A stretch of DNA of 13,226 nt from Euryarchaeota archaeon UBA86 (lineage in GTDB: Archaea > Thermoplasmatota > Poseidoniia > Poseidoniales > Thalassarchaeaceae): positions 10,327 to 23,552 of the forward strand of contig DAQX01000011.1 in assembly GCA_002503055.1 (NCBI GenBank), written 5' to 3'. Numbering within the stretch: position 1 is the first letter of the stretch; each line of letters begins with the position of its first letter. Below the pieces are notes generated by a model. It was not told where the DNA came from. It saw only the letters and a program-made list of their open reading frames with translations, and did not search any database. Below are positions 5,717 through 13,226 of the stretch, one piece after another. The position numbers and the translations under genes were made by a program.

Positions 5717-8700
5717 ATGGACGGACGGTATCCGACATACGGTATGGGGACGATTCCGGTTCATTCGGTTGAGGTTACCACCAAGGACATGGAAGGACTC
5801 CCCGATGCCAGAGGAGACAGTGTTCGAGGTATATTGTCCTCAGACTATGGTATCGATGTTGGGCGTGTGAGGGTAACACTTGGTTACCTGATTAAGGCGG
5901 ATTTACAATCTGAGAAATTACAGAGAACAGTCTACGATCTGTTCGCCGATCCTATCATTGAACACGGGTCCTGCATTGGGAACCTACTAGACGATGCGAA
6001 CATCTTCCCTGAACATCCCGAGGCCATTATCCAGGTCGGATTCAAACCCGGCGTTACCGACAACGCAGGTCAAGCCGGTCTGGACGGCCTGACAACCCTG
6101 TTTCCGGACCTTGAAGAAGCGTGGGTAGCCACTACACGCACATACATGTTCTGGGGCCTTCCAGAGAATATCACGGCCGAACAACTCTCAGCACCACTTC
6201 ACAATCCGATGATTGAGAGGTGCGTTGTCGCAGGAAGCGATGCCTGCGCAGAAGGCGAATGGCCATCACTTCCTTTCCCCGATAGACCCGCTGCTGCATT
6301 CGCCGACTCAGCTGTAGTCAATCTCGAAGTCAGCGATGAGGAATTAGTCAAAATCAGCGAGACGGGCCTGTTAGCCCTCAATCTAGAAGAAATGCAAGCG
6401 ATACAGGCGCACTATCGTAATCCTGCGGTGAGAGCGGCTAGAGAAATCCTAGGACTCCCCTCAAACGCACCTACTGATGCAGAGTTAGAATGCTTAGCAC
6501 AGACATGGTCTGAGCATTGCTCACACAAGATATTTGCAGCAAAAATCACTCACAAGGACAACGAAACAGGCGAGCAGTCAATCATTGATTCACTTTTCAA
6601 GACACACATCATGAAGCCGACATTGGACATTCAGAAAGAAGTAGATTGGCTGCTCAGTGTATTCCATGATAACTCAGGCGTAATCGCTTGGAATGATGAT
6701 TGGAGCCTTTGTATGAAGGCAGAGACGCACAACTCCCCTAGTGCTTTGGATCCATTCGGCGGAGCGATGACCGGGATCGTAGGCGTCAATCGAGACATCC
6801 TCGGCACTGGCCTGGGCGCTCGGCCAATTGCCAACACCGACGTATTCTGTTTCGGACCTCCTGATTACGATGGGAAATTACCTCCGGGCCTATTCCACCC
6901 ATCGAGAGTATTCCGCGGTGTCCATGCTGGCGTGCGTGCGGGCGGAAATGAATCGGGAATTCCAACAGTTAACGGAGCAATAGTATTCGACGAGAGGTAC
7001 ATTGGCAAGCCATTGGTTTACTGTGGCACGGTCGGAATCATGCCTAGGGCCCTTGCCGACGGGCGAGAGAGTCACGACAAGACGCCCGAGCCGGGAGATG
7101 TCATCTACATGGTGGGCGGAAGAGTCGGTAGTGACGGTATCCACGGAGCCACCTTCTCTAGCCTTGAGCTAACGGAAGAAAGCCCCTCCTCAGCCGTCCA
7201 AATCGGCGATCCAATTACTCAGAAGAAAATGATCGACATGATCATCGAAGCGAGAGATACCGGACTTATTCAAGTCATCACTGACAATGGCGCAGGGGGC
7301 CTTTCCAGTAGTGTTGGAGAGATGGCAGAACTAACTGATGGAGCTGAAATAGACCTCTCGGTGGTTCCTCTAAAGCAGGCTGGATTATCATCTTGGGAAA
7401 TTCTAGTTTCCGAGTCACAGGAACGCATGACGGTTGGAGTCAGACCAGCGGATTGTGCTGAGTTTGAGAGGCTGGCCAACCTGCACGAAGTTGAGGCGAC
7501 AAACATTGGAACCTTCACAAATTCAGGTGCATTTGTGGTTCATCACGGAGACGCGCCTGTAGCACACCTACCGATTTCTTTCCTTCACGATGGATGCCCC
7601 CAGTTGAATCTAGAATCTGAATGGGAGCCACCAGTGCATGAGGAAATGGATCCTCCCGAGGCTAACGCTGAGGGAATGGGAGATATCCTCAGACGTTTGA
7701 TGGCTAGACCGAATATCGCCAGTAAGGAATTCTGGGTCCGTTCTTACGATCATGAGGTAATAGCCCAGACCGTAATCAAACCATTCTGTGGCATCGACCA
7801 CGACGCTCCCGGAGACGCCGCGGTAATCGCACCAATCCACGGCGGAACACAAGGTGCAGTGATTTCGAATGGAATCGCACCCCGATATTCAGACATCGAT
7901 GCCTACTCGATGGCGGCCGCCTGCGTTGACGAGGCTCTACGTAACGCGGTTTGTGTCGGTGTAGATTTAGACATGATAGCCGGTCTGGATAACTTCTGCT
8001 GGCCCGATCCGGTTGTATCTGAGAAGACGCCCGATGGTCGCTACAAACTCGCCCAACTCGTTCGAGCCAACCGTGCCATAGATGATGTCTGTAGAGCCTA
8101 CCAGTTACCTTGCATCAGCGGAAAAGACTCAATGAAGAATGATGTGACTATGCACGGAGAAAAGATCAGCGTTCCACCAACTATCCTGTTCAGTCTTATT
8201 GGAAATCATAACGATGTCCGCAAGGCAGTATCAAGTGACTTCAAACAAGTTGACGACCATATCTACCTTCTCGGCGAAACACACCATGAACTCGGAGCAA
8301 GCGAAGTCGCATACATGTTCAGAGACGAGTGTTCAGGCGGCATCGGTGGCAGAGTCCCCACAATCGACACCCAACGCAATCTAGCAATGTACAGGGATCT
8401 GACTGCAGCCATGTCTAGAGGACTGGTTGCAAGTGCACATGACTGTAGTGATGGAGGCCTCGCAGTAGCACTAGCCGAGTGCTGCTTCGGAGTAGGTTCT
8501 GGCGCCTCAGTTGACATTTCAGAACTAGGGGCCAATGACCCGGATTTGGATTCATTCGGCGCATTATTTTCAGAAAGCCTCGGACGAATTTTAGTCAGTG
8601 TTAGTCCTGAGAACTCAGGGGTGTTCACAGCAGCAATGCAAGGACATGCCTGCCACAGACTTGGCTCGGTGTCTGCGGGCAACAATCTCTCAATTATCAA

Positions 8701-8782
8701 TGAAGGAACACCAATCTTATCTGCATCAGTTTCTGAATTGAAACAGTCGTGGCAAGGCTCGCTTGGAGGCGGTTTACAATGA
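5717..8782 (+). CDS. purL: Phosphoribosylformylglycinamidine synthase, long PurL with PurS-like N-terminus
   Basis: The synthetase subunit of FGAM synthase: it uses ATP and PurQ-delivered ammonia to turn FGAR into FGAM. From the ATG at 5717 it has 1021 residues. The N-terminus holds two PurS-like repeats (about 13-85 and 101-170), each with a D-x-x-G motif and a closing ADPIIE or NPMIE. The catalytic core follows: TWSEHCSHK with His267, NSPSALDPFGGA, GVHAGVRAGGNESG from 401, DNGAGGLSS from 523, CISGKDSMKND from 799 and HDCSDGGL from 908, i.e. two AIR-synthase-like halves. It lacks the C-terminal glutaminase of E. coli PurL, which is supplied by the next gene. The start is uncertain: an ATG at 5642 would overlap the preceding gene by 34 bases, and an ATG at 5744 fits the PurS start best. 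No clear promoter separates it from the preceding gene. Confidence 0.95.
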   Translation: MDGRYPTYGMGTIPVHSVEVTTKDMEGLPDARGDSVRGILSSDYGIDVGRVRVTLGYLIKADLQSEKLQRTVYDLFADPIIEHGSCIGNLLDDANIFPEHPEAIIQVGFKPGVTDNAGQAGLDGLTTLFPDLEEAWVATTRTYMFWGLPENITAEQLSAPLHNPMIERCVVAGSDACAEGEWPSLPFPDRPAAAFADSAVVNLEVSDEELVKISETGLLALNLEEMQAIQAHYRNPAVRAAREILGLPSNAPTDAELECLAQTWSEHCSHKIFAAKITHKDNETGEQSIIDSLFKTHIMKPTLDIQKEVDWLLSVFHDNSGVIAWNDDWSLCMKAETHNSPSALDPFGGAMTGIVGVNRDILGTGLGARPIANTDVFCFGPPDYDGKLPPGLFHPSRVFRGVHAGVRAGGNESGIPTVNGAIVFDERYIGKPLVYCGTVGIMPRALADGRESHDKTPEPGDVIYMVGGRVGSDGIHGATFSSLELTEESPSSAVQIGDPITQKKMIDMIIEARDTGLIQVITDNGAGGLSSSVGEMAELTDGAEIDLSVVPLKQAGLSSWEILVSESQERMTVGVRPADCAEFERLANLHEVEATNIGTFTNSGAFVVHHGDAPVAHLPISFLHDGCPQLNLESEWEPPVHEEMDPPEANAEGMGDILRRLMARPNIASKEFWVRSYDHEVIAQTVIKPFCGIDHDAPGDAAVIAPIHGGTQGAVISNGIAPRYSDIDAYSMAAACVDEALRNAVCVGVDLDMIAGLDNFCWPDPVVSEKTPDGRYKLAQLVRANRAIDDVCRAYQLPCISGKDSMKNDVTMHGEKISVPPTILFSLIGNHNDVRKAVSSDFKQVDDHIYLLGETHHELGASEVAYMFRDECSGGIGGRVPTIDTQRNLAMYRDLTAAMSRGLVASAHDCSDGGLAVALAECCFGVGSGASVDISELGANDPDLDSFGALFSESLGRILVSVSPENSGVFTAAMQGHACHRLGSVSAGNNLSIINEGTPILSASVSELKQSWQGSLGGGLQ
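8765..8769 (+). promoter_or_regulatory. Shine-Dalgarno site for purQ
   Basis: GGAGG lies 9 nt before the purQ ATG, inside the last codons of purL. It supports the ATG at 8779 over an in-frame GTG at 8749, and fits translational coupling through the ATGA overlap. Confidence 0.6.
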
Positions 8783-9588
8783 GCAAACCAAGAGTAGCAG
8801 TTCTGTCCGGTTTCGGCATCAATTGTGAACTTGAGACCATGGCAGTATTCGAGATGGCAGGAGCTACTTCTCAGAGAGTGCACATCAATCGTATTGTTAG
8901 TGGCGAAGTGACACTGACCGACTTCGACATCATGGCCGTTCCTGGTGGCTTCTCGTTCGGTGATCACCTAGGTAGCGGCCGTTTGATGGGGAACCGACTT
9001 CGGTTTGGTCTGAGAGACCAAGTCAGAGAGTTTGTGAAGGCAGGTAAACCGGTCATTGGAATCTGCAATGGCTTCCAAGTTTTAGTCAAGATGGGGCTTC
9101 TACCAGGCGATTCAGAAGTCAGCCTGACCCAGACCGCATCCCTCGCTCTCAACGATAGCGGACAGTATGAGAATCGATGGGCCACATTGGAATTCGACCC
9201 CGATAGTCCCTGTATCTGGACTAAAGGAATCACTCGTATGCGAGTCCCAGTTCGTCACGGAGAGGGGAAATTCGTCACCGACGACCCCAATTTGTTAGAT
9301 CAGTGGAAGGAATCAGGCCAACTCGTTGCCCGCTATGTCGACCCCGAATCTGAATTCCCAAGCGCCAACGACGAAGTATTGCCATACCCATTATCCCCAA
9401 ACCAGAGTTGGCGAAATATCGCTGGAGTTTGTGATCCCTCTGGACTTGTGTTTGGTCTAATGCCGCACCCCGAGGCCAACCACTCGACTTGGTTGGGCGC
9501 CACATGGTCACGCGAGGACGGGGAGCACGGAGAAGGAGAGGGCATGGCAATATTCCGAAACGCAGTCAACCACATTCTTTCTAACTAG
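8779..9588 (+). CDS. purQ: Phosphoribosylformylglycinamidine synthase glutaminase subunit PurQ
   Basis: A class I glutamine amidotransferase of 269 residues that hydrolyses glutamine and feeds ammonia to PurL. Motifs in order: VLSGFGINCELET near the start, VPGGFSFGDHLGSGR, the nucleophile loop GICNGFQ with Cys96, and MPHPEANH with His230 and Glu232, completing the Cys-His-Glu triad. It is about 40 residues longer than the short Bacillus PurQ and nearer in its details (NENR-like YENRW, a VPVRHGEGKF stretch) to the glutaminase domain of long bacterial PurL. It overlaps the purL stop by four bases (ATGA), so the two subunits are almost certainly made together. Confidence 0.97.
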   Translation: MSKPRVAVLSGFGINCELETMAVFEMAGATSQRVHINRIVSGEVTLTDFDIMAVPGGFSFGDHLGSGRLMGNRLRFGLRDQVREFVKAGKPVIGICNGFQVLVKMGLLPGDSEVSLTQTASLALNDSGQYENRWATLEFDPDSPCIWTKGITRMRVPVRHGEGKFVTDDPNLLDQWKESGQLVARYVDPESEFPSANDEVLPYPLSPNQSWRNIAGVCDPSGLVFGLMPHPEANHSTWLGATWSREDGEHGEGEGMAIFRNAVNHILSN

Positions 9589-9610
9589 GCAACTCCATAC
9601 TCTCCGGCCT

Positions 9611-10279
9611 ATGCGCGTATACGTGGCAACCTACAACAAGGAAGAGCGCGCAACGGCGAAAGCACCTCGAAAGAAACGCGAGTTCGACAGTAAGATGTTC
9701 ATCGCTGCAATCTTCACTGGAGCTTTCGGAGTAGGTTGGATGGCCATGGCAATTTTCGCCTGGAACATCCCATTCTTTTGGGAGACCACATTTTTCGGAG
9801 AGGGAGGACATCATGGAGGACCAATCCATTGGGGAATTGGATTCGCCGCCATAGCACTGACCGGCGTAGCCCTCTACCCTTGGTGCTATGCAACACTTTT
9901 CCTGTTCTGGTCCTTTTTTGGCAAACCCAATGCTCGGAGGACTGGAGAAACCATTGGTGGCATCCATCTAACCCATTTCGGACTCATCTGGTTCTGGCTA
10001 GTTTTCGTAGGCCCTGGAGTATATCTCTGGTGGGGAGGAATGTTCGGAATCGGCATGGAGCCAGAGGGTTGGTACTGGGCATTAATTGTCCCATCCATAT
10101 TCATGACAGGGCTTTCAGTACAGGGATTGTTCTGGGGCCTATACTTGATATTCCGTGGAACGCCCGGAGCTAGAGAACAGTCGAAAATCGACTCAAAAAT
10201 ACAAAAAAAGATAATCGAACAAGCCACCAAATCCGGCGAGTTGGTGAAAAAACCACTCAATAATTGGTGGGAAGAATAG
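9611..10279 (+). CDS. Unrecognised four-helix membrane protein, His- and Trp-rich
   Basis: A 222-residue protein I do not recognise. A basic N-terminal stretch (about 10-23, with KAPRKKR) is followed by four hydrophobic segments: about 29-52, 74-102, 118-143 and 152-181. The C-terminus is a charged amphipathic tail of 40 residues ending NNWWEE. Five histidines cluster at membrane edges: His67, His68 and His73 in GEGGHHGGPIHW, and His119 and His122 in GIHLTHFG. Trp and Phe content is high, with FW, WW and WYW pairs. The positive-inside rule suggests both ends are cytosolic. The His pattern could bind metal or haem, but no family motif is visible. It begins 22 bases after purQ, so it may be co-transcribed with the purine genes, though a functional link is not implied. 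Confidence 0.8.
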   Translation: MRVYVATYNKEERATAKAPRKKREFDSKMFIAAIFTGAFGVGWMAMAIFAWNIPFFWETTFFGEGGHHGGPIHWGIGFAAIALTGVALYPWCYATLFLFWSFFGKPNARRTGETIGGIHLTHFGLIWFWLVFVGPGVYLWWGGMFGIGMEPEGWYWALIVPSIFMTGLSVQGLFWGLYLIFRGTPGAREQSKIDSKIQKKIIEQATKSGELVKKPLNNWWEE

Positions 10280-10309
10280 TCTAACGCGGAAGAAGCACAA
10301 AACACTCGC

Positions 10310-10315
10310 TTAAAT
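10310..10315 (+). promoter_or_regulatory. TATA-like box for the MMPL transporter
   Basis: TTAAAT is centred 25-26 nt before the ATG at 10338, with A-rich sequence (ACAAAACA) upstream where a BRE would lie. The spacing matches that of leaderless archaeal transcripts, and no Shine-Dalgarno motif precedes the ATG. This is the clearest promoter in the window and marks 10280-10337 as a unit boundary. Confidence 0.6.
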
Positions 10316-10337
10316 CCTCAACTTCACGCGAAGTGAC

Positions 10338-12545
10338 ATGGCCGAGTCTTCACTATCCCGGTTTGGCCGACAAATGCATGGAAGCAGAAAGGCCGTAATG
10401 GCGACTGCATTCGCATCGCTGCTAGTTTCACTACTCCTGATTTCTCAAGGCAACTCGTTCATCGATGGCAACTCTCCTCCACCCACAATCGAGGCCGGTA
10501 GAGCCTTGGATTTGGTAGATGACGAATTACCCGTTACCTCGGCTAACTCTGTAACTTACATCTTCAGTCATGAGGAAATGTCCTGGAATGATGAGAACTT
10601 CGAACAGGCAATAATGGCGGCACTAGCCAAACTCTCAGATCTAGATATTGAGATTTTGAGTATCAGCACTGCATACGATGCTGCAGATGACCCCGTGCAC
10701 CTGGCCTCGCATGTCTCTAGAGACGGGCATACAACCGCCGTATATGTCAGAATAGGAGGCACAGACGACGAGGTCGCCAAATCATTTGACGAAATCATCG
10801 TAGCCGCAGACAATGACGCCTTAGATGTCATTGTGACCGGTAGTCTAGTCATCAGTACCGACTTTGACAATGCTCTGAAGAACGATCAGGTTAGAGCCGA
10901 ATTAATTGGTATTCCATTGTCACTAGTTATCTTGTTATTTGTCTTTGGAACCTTCACAGCAGCCATGCTTCCAATGGTAATCGCTCTACTGATGATGACT
11001 CTCGCAACAGCGACATCATTCTGGTTGTCTGACTGGTGGTTCTTTGGCCTCACCCAATATTCAATCAGCATGATTTCACTAATCGGAATTGCTGTCTCAA
11101 TCGATTACAGTCTATTCATGATAAGCCGATTCAGAGAAGAGCTAGATTCAGGCGCGGAAGTAGAGGACGCTGTTGCCAAGATGATGGATACTGCAGGCAG
11201 AGCGGTCCTCTTCTCCGGAGCCACAGTTGCAATCAGTCTGTGCAGCCTGTTCTACTTCACGGCAACACACATGCCTTCCATGGCAATGGGCGGATTTCTC
11301 GCAGTACTTGGGTCCTTGATTTATTCACTAACTGTATTGCCAGCAATGCTATCTTATCTCGGACCTAAGATTGATTCACTCAAGGTACCAATTCCAGGAG
11401 CTAACACCAAGTCTCAGTTTTGGGAGAAGTTCTCTACAACAGTAATGAAGAGACCAATCAGTTGGCTAGCGCCCGCACTGATTGTTCTACTACTACTAGG
11501 ATCACCCTTCCTCAGAGTCGAATTAAACGCTGGTGGAATCGAGGCCCTTCCTCCTGATTTAGAATCCAGAGTAGGCTACGAAGTACTCGTAGATGAGTTC
11601 CCCGCGTATACAGCTTCAACCATCCCTCTGGTAGTAGTGTTCGCGGACGAGCAACCAGATTGGAAAGCAATCGCAGAAGATATCTCACAGGTATGTGACG
11701 GGATTAGAAGCACAACTGGGGTTATTTCGATAGAACACCCGTTATGCACACCCATTCTATTCGATACAGCAATCGAGGATTGGCCCGAAGAGGCTCAGAG
11801 CACTTGGTACACTACGGTTTCAGAATCTGTTGCGATGATTAATGTAGCAACAGAGTACAGCAGCGGCACTGAAGAAGCAGAGCAACTGATTGATGATATG
11901 AGAGTACACACAAGAACATCTTCTGAGGAGATTCTAGTCGGAGGATGGACATCTTACGAGGTCGACATCAAAGACCATCTCACTGAGAGAATTCCAGCAG
12001 TTCTGGCCTTCGTAATAATAGTCACAATGATACTGATTTGGTTGCAGGTTCATTCAGTAATTGTACCAATCAAGGCCGTACTGATGAATGTCCTATCTGT
12101 GTCAGCATCCTTCGGACTAGTCGTTCTTGTGTTCCAGGATGGTTTGCTAGCCGAGACTCTGAATTTCACACCCCAGCCCCTTGATCTGATTGTTCCACCG
12201 TTAGTGTTTGGAATCGCCTTCGGACTATCGATGGATTACGAGGTATTGATGCTCTCACGAATCCATGAGGCGTGGGTTGAGACCGGAGACAATACCAGGG
12301 CCGTAGCAGAGGGCCTACAGGCTTCTGGTAGCCTGATAACGGGAGCAGCCGCGATTATGATTGCCGTATTTTCAGGCTTCATCTTCGCAGATGTTTTGAT
12401 CATCAAATCGATGGGCCTAGCTCTAGCGGTCGCCGTATTCATCGACGCCACAATCGTGAGAGCGATAGTAGTACCATCCGCTATGCGTCTGATGGGGCGA
12501 CTAAACTGGTGGTCACCCTCATTCCTAAGCAACTTGGATGAGTAG
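10338..12545 (+). CDS. MMPL/RND-family membrane transporter
   Basis: A 735-residue permease built as two homologous halves. Each half has one helix, a large outer loop, then five helices: TM1 about 18-40, loop to 185, TM2-6 about 191-340, TM7 about 374-392, loop to 550, TM8-12 about 552-715. The signature after the fourth helix of each half is visible: SIDYSLFMISRFREEL with Asp256-Tyr257, and SMDYEVLMLSRIHEAW with Asp633-Tyr634, the Asp-Tyr pairs of the MMPL proton relay. The end has the usual FIDATIVRAIVVPSAM and GRLNWWSP motifs. Such proteins export lipids, hopanoids or hydrophobic compounds by proton antiport; the substrate here is not shown by the sequence. It lacks the long C-terminal tail of mycobacterial MmpL3. 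No adaptor or outer-membrane partner is beside it. Confidence 0.92.
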   Translation: MAESSLSRFGRQMHGSRKAVMATAFASLLVSLLLISQGNSFIDGNSPPPTIEAGRALDLVDDELPVTSANSVTYIFSHEEMSWNDENFEQAIMAALAKLSDLDIEILSISTAYDAADDPVHLASHVSRDGHTTAVYVRIGGTDDEVAKSFDEIIVAADNDALDVIVTGSLVISTDFDNALKNDQVRAELIGIPLSLVILLFVFGTFTAAMLPMVIALLMMTLATATSFWLSDWWFFGLTQYSISMISLIGIAVSIDYSLFMISRFREELDSGAEVEDAVAKMMDTAGRAVLFSGATVAISLCSLFYFTATHMPSMAMGGFLAVLGSLIYSLTVLPAMLSYLGPKIDSLKVPIPGANTKSQFWEKFSTTVMKRPISWLAPALIVLLLLGSPFLRVELNAGGIEALPPDLESRVGYEVLVDEFPAYTASTIPLVVVFADEQPDWKAIAEDISQVCDGIRSTTGVISIEHPLCTPILFDTAIEDWPEEAQSTWYTTVSESVAMINVATEYSSGTEEAEQLIDDMRVHTRTSSEEILVGGWTSYEVDIKDHLTERIPAVLAFVIIVTMILIWLQVHSVIVPIKAVLMNVLSVSASFGLVVLVFQDGLLAETLNFTPQPLDLIVPPLVFGIAFGLSMDYEVLMLSRIHEAWVETGDNTRAVAEGLQASGSLITGAAAIMIAVFSGFIFADVLIIKSMGLALAVAVFIDATIVRAIVVPSAMRLMGRLNWWSPSFLSNLDE

Positions 12546-12553
12546 GGTTGATG

Positions 12554-12569
12554 GCTCATGGAGATGAGC
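12554..12569. repeat. Short perfect hairpin after the MMPL gene
   Basis: GCTCAT (12554-12559) and ATGAGC (12564-12569) form a perfect 6-bp stem around a GGAG loop, nine bases after the MMPL stop codon. It is not followed by a T-run, so it is not a textbook terminator. It could assist 3'-end formation or be chance. Confidence 0.3.
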
Positions 12570-12597
12570 GCGAACCGTGAGTCTACCCCGTTCCGCG

Positions 12598-13092
12598 ATG
12601 AACATGATGGGTTTTGCCGTCTGTTGTTTGGCCTGTGACGAGCCCGATGTTTCGGGTTCTGATAGATGTAGAGCATGCATCAAATCCCACTCTAGGACCA
12701 GAGAACGACTCTCCAAACAAGCAATTTCGAAGGCGGACAGACTTTCCAGAGAACTCATCACCATGCTATCTGACCCAGCATCTTACACCGACGATTCATC
12801 ACACGGCAAGATGATGATTCACTATACTACCTTGATTGACAAGCACCAGGGAACAGCACCCGCAAGTACTGCAGAGGAGATGTTCGAGGTCTACGAGAAA
12901 CAGAAGTCCAAGAACGAGAAGTCACTTATTCGTGATGTGGCAAATCAGAATCCTTGGCAAGATGTTGAACTGGATGCAGAGACCAGAGAAGAAATGCTTT
13001 CCAAACTATCCGACAACACTCCGCCCAACATAGCATCCTGGGATGAATTACTCGCACAGGTTGAGGATATCCTCGAGGAGGACGAAGGATGA
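12598..13092 (+). CDS. Small protein with N-terminal zinc ribbon, function unknown
   Basis: A 164-residue soluble protein from the ATG at 12598; a GTG at 12577 and ATGs at 12604 and 12607 are other possible starts. The N-terminus carries two CxxC knuckles, CLAC (Cys10, Cys13) and CRAC (Cys24, Cys27), 10 residues apart, a compact treble-clef or zinc-ribbon-like metal site. The remainder is predicted helical and charged: a basic helix (about 30-55), a middle segment (about 60-105) and an acidic C-terminus ending EDILEEDEG. There is no catalytic motif. It overlaps the next gene by an ATGA, so the two products are probably made together. A nucleic-acid- or protein-binding adaptor is possible, but this is not shown. 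Confidence 0.75.
   Translation: MNMMGFAVCCLACDEPDVSGSDRCRACIKSHSRTRERLSKQAISKADRLSRELITMLSDPASYTDDSSHGKMMIHYTTLIDKHQGTAPASTAEEMFEVYEKQKSKNEKSLIRDVANQNPWQDVELDAETREEMLSKLSDNTPPNIASWDELLAQVEDILEEDEG
13076..13081 (+). promoter_or_regulatory. Shine-Dalgarno site for the last gene
   Basis: AGGAGG lies 7 nt before the ATG at 13089, within the acidic C-terminal codons of the zinc-ribbon gene. Glu-Glu codons can make this motif by chance, but the spacing is ideal and it pairs with the ATGA overlap. Confidence 0.5.
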
Positions 13093-13226
13093 CCGGAGAA
13101 AGGGATCCTAGAGCCCACTGGTTAGATGACGATCCATTCGACAAAAGAACATCCCCTGGTAGCCATACCAAGGCCCGGGACGATGGTAATTGGAGACAGC
13201 CCCACATCAGGGTGGTTCACGCAACG
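13089..13226 (+). CDS. Unrecognised protein, 3' end beyond the window
   Basis: Forty-six codons are open from the ATG at 13089 to the last base. The ATG overlaps the stop codon of the zinc-ribbon gene (ATGA). The visible part is charged and polar with no signal peptide or membrane segment, including HWLDDDPFDKR (residues 10-20) and ending HIRVVHAT. Residues 1-35 look disordered; a folded domain may begin near HIRVV. No family can be named from so short a piece. Confidence 0.6.
   Translation, partial: MTGERDPRAHWLDDDPFDKRTSPGSHTKARDDGNWRQPHIRVVHAT

Noticed and set aside
8263..8967. A 234-codon minus-strand open frame across the end of purL and the start of purQ
   Set aside because: It lies opposite two well-supported genes, is rich in Ser, Pro and Cys with no recognisable domain, and reads as a shadow of their codon use.
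9736..10173. A 145-codon plus-strand frame inside the four-helix membrane protein
   Set aside because: Composition is erratic and lacks domain signals, whereas the other frame gives clear membrane helices and a good start after purQ.
12554..12569. The hairpin after the MMPL gene as an intrinsic terminator
   Set aside because: The stem is only 6 bp and no T-run follows; archaeal termination relies mainly on T-rich tracts. It is kept only as a low-confidence repeat.
1..13226. Mobile element, CRISPR, defence system or RNA gene
   Set aside because: No transposase, integrase, direct-repeat array, cloverleaf or rRNA-like stretch was seen by reading, and coding is nearly continuous.

Overview
The window looks like a piece of a planktonic marine euryarchaeon, most likely Candidatus Poseidoniales (Marine Group II) or a close relative; this is inference from gene content, not from a database search. 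Archaeal marks are the prefoldin alpha-ftsY pair, short intergenic gaps with TATA-like hexamers roughly 20-35 nt ahead of start codons (a leaderless style), and Shine-Dalgarno motifs seen mainly at ATGA stop/start overlaps. Mixed with these are genes of bacterial or eukaryotic flavour: PdxH, a long-form PurL, a Ura3-type OMP decarboxylase, a PTGES2-like glutathione transferase-fold protein and an MMPL/RND permease.

Layout. 1-783: 3' part of an alpha/beta hydrolase. 832-2619: prefoldin alpha and the SRP receptor FtsY, a chaperone/protein-targeting pair. 2737-3408: a degenerate response-regulator receiver domain with a C-terminal membrane anchor. 3410-4892, minus strand: pdxH then pyrF, converging on the receiver gene with one base between the two stop codons. 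4893-4982: a short divergent promoter region. 4983-9588: PTGES2-like protein, then purL and purQ, which together make FGAM synthase (fourth step of purine synthesis). 9611-10279: an unrecognised four-helix membrane protein. 10338-12545: an MMPL-type transporter behind a good TATA-like box. 12598-13226: a small zinc-ribbon protein translationally coupled to an unrecognised gene that runs off the window.

Most of the window is housekeeping. No RNA gene, insertion sequence, CRISPR array or defence cassette was seen, and no non-coding stretch exceeds about 120 bases. I do not see a clear new multi-gene system. The points most worth a second look are single-protein oddities: a Ura3-like OMP decarboxylase with Thr where the phosphate-binding Arg should be, a membrane-tethered pseudo-receiver with Ser at the phospho-acceptor site, a PTGES2-like protein in an archaeon, PurL with two visible PurS-like repeats, and three unrecognised proteins.
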